Source: Bacteroidota bacterium (GTDB lineage Bacteria; Bacteroidota; Ignavibacteria; UBA10030; BY39). From it: a stretch of 40,533 bases of DNA. Shown piece after piece: positions 40,318 to 40,533 of this stretch (positions are counted from its first letter, which is position 1; every line of letters begins with the position of its first letter). The stretch spans positions 1 to 40,533 of the forward strand of contig JAUXOG010000094.1 in the NCBI GenBank assembly GCA_030682385.1, given 5' to 3'. The position numbers and the translations under genes are program-made. The notes beneath the pieces are model-generated. The model did no database searches, had not been told where the DNA came from, and worked only from the letters and a program-made list of their open reading frames with translations.

Positions 40318-40533
40318 ATGAACAGACGTTCATTCAGTAAATATTTAGGAGTGGTTACACTCATTCCAACCGTGTTAAAACCAACGGAAGCTATTGCGAG
40401 TTTTCAAAATGTGCAAGAAGATATTTTCCAATCGAATACTTTAGTTCCAGATGTCATTGCTGGCAGAAAACTCTCGGAAGAAGAAAAATTGTGGATGGCT
40501 GAATTCTTCAAAAACTTTGATAAATCGATGACG
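40318..40533 (+). CDS. Tat-exported protein, N-terminal part only (runs off window)
   Basis: 72 codons are visible, with the frame still open at the window end. AAAGGAGG (40306-40313) is the best ribosome site of the window and fixes ATG 40318. Residues 1-27 are a twin-arginine signal: NRRSFSK followed by a short hydrophobic stretch LGVVTLIPTV. The following segment, ISASFQ-like to LVPDVIAGRKLSEEEKLWMAEFFKNFDKSMT, is helical and not assigned to a family. Tat export suggests a protein folded in the cytoplasm, often with a cofactor. Confidence 0.7.
   Translation, partial: MNRRSFSKYLGVVTLIPTVLKPTEAIASFQNVQEDIFQSNTLVPDVIAGRKLSEEEKLWMAEFFKNFDKSMT

Overview
The window reads as one contiguous piece of an AT-rich bacterial chromosome from the Bacteroidota/Chlorobiota (FCB) side of the tree. 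Ignavibacteria or a close relative is my best guess. The reasons are weak or absent Shine-Dalgarno sequences before many genes, a LolCDE lipoprotein exporter (so Gram-negative), an oorDABC-type 2-oxoglutarate:ferredoxin oxidoreductase, a bacterial family B DNA polymerase, and many small secreted or lipoprotein genes of unknown role. This placement is inference; no rRNA is present.

Layout. 1-8.1 kb: palindromic repeats, an AtuA-like (DUF1446) enzyme, a YefM-YoeB toxin-antitoxin (TA) pair with its operator, two small exported proteins, catalase, a HAD phosphatase coupled to a CAT-fold acetyltransferase, a 41-residue Lys-rich micro-ORF, and a DUF1028-TPR protein. 8.1-15.2 kb is an accessory island. 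It starts with a restriction-modification module: an HNH nuclease gene tail-to-tail with a two-domain DNA methyltransferase whose frame is cut by one in-frame TAA. It continues with the stump of a VOC/glyoxalase gene and a run of TA genes in various states of decay: a solo RHH protein, MazE with an internally deleted MazF, a frameshifted DUF433, an orphan MNT nucleotidyltransferase and a possible HEPN stub. PAP2-like and Smr-like genes lie among them.

15.2-22.8 kb is housekeeping: the small AtuA-type domain (its usual partner is 13 kb upstream), prfB with a textbook programmed +1 frameshift, a NicO/TauE-like membrane protein, lolC-lolE-lolD, a DUF3098-like membrane protein, tRNA-Lys(TTT), tRNA-Leu(GAG), a secreted Fn3-like protein, maf, and a stand-alone B12-binding domain. 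On the minus strand (22.8-27.2 kb) lie a family B DNA polymerase with apparently inactivated proofreading motifs and an NfeD-protease/slipin pair. Divergent from these is korDABC (27.4-30.3 kb), closed by a strong terminator.

30.3-37.1 kb: a 61-bp tandem repeat array next to tRNA-Ser(GGA), then a surface-glycan cluster. It holds a truncated flippase fragment, an intact flippase, three GT4 glycosyltransferases and two SAM methyltransferases, mostly overlapping or tightly packed. 37.1-40.5 kb: a carboxylesterase and a rhomboid protease with overlapping ends, a RelE/ParE-type TA pair, thiI, two REP-like hairpins, and the start of a Tat-exported protein that runs off the window.

The most unusual features are the methyltransferase split by a single stop codon, the graded decay of TA modules with a repeated coding-like tail after two of them, the proofreading-dead PolB, and the hairpin-bearing 61-bp array at a tRNA gene.
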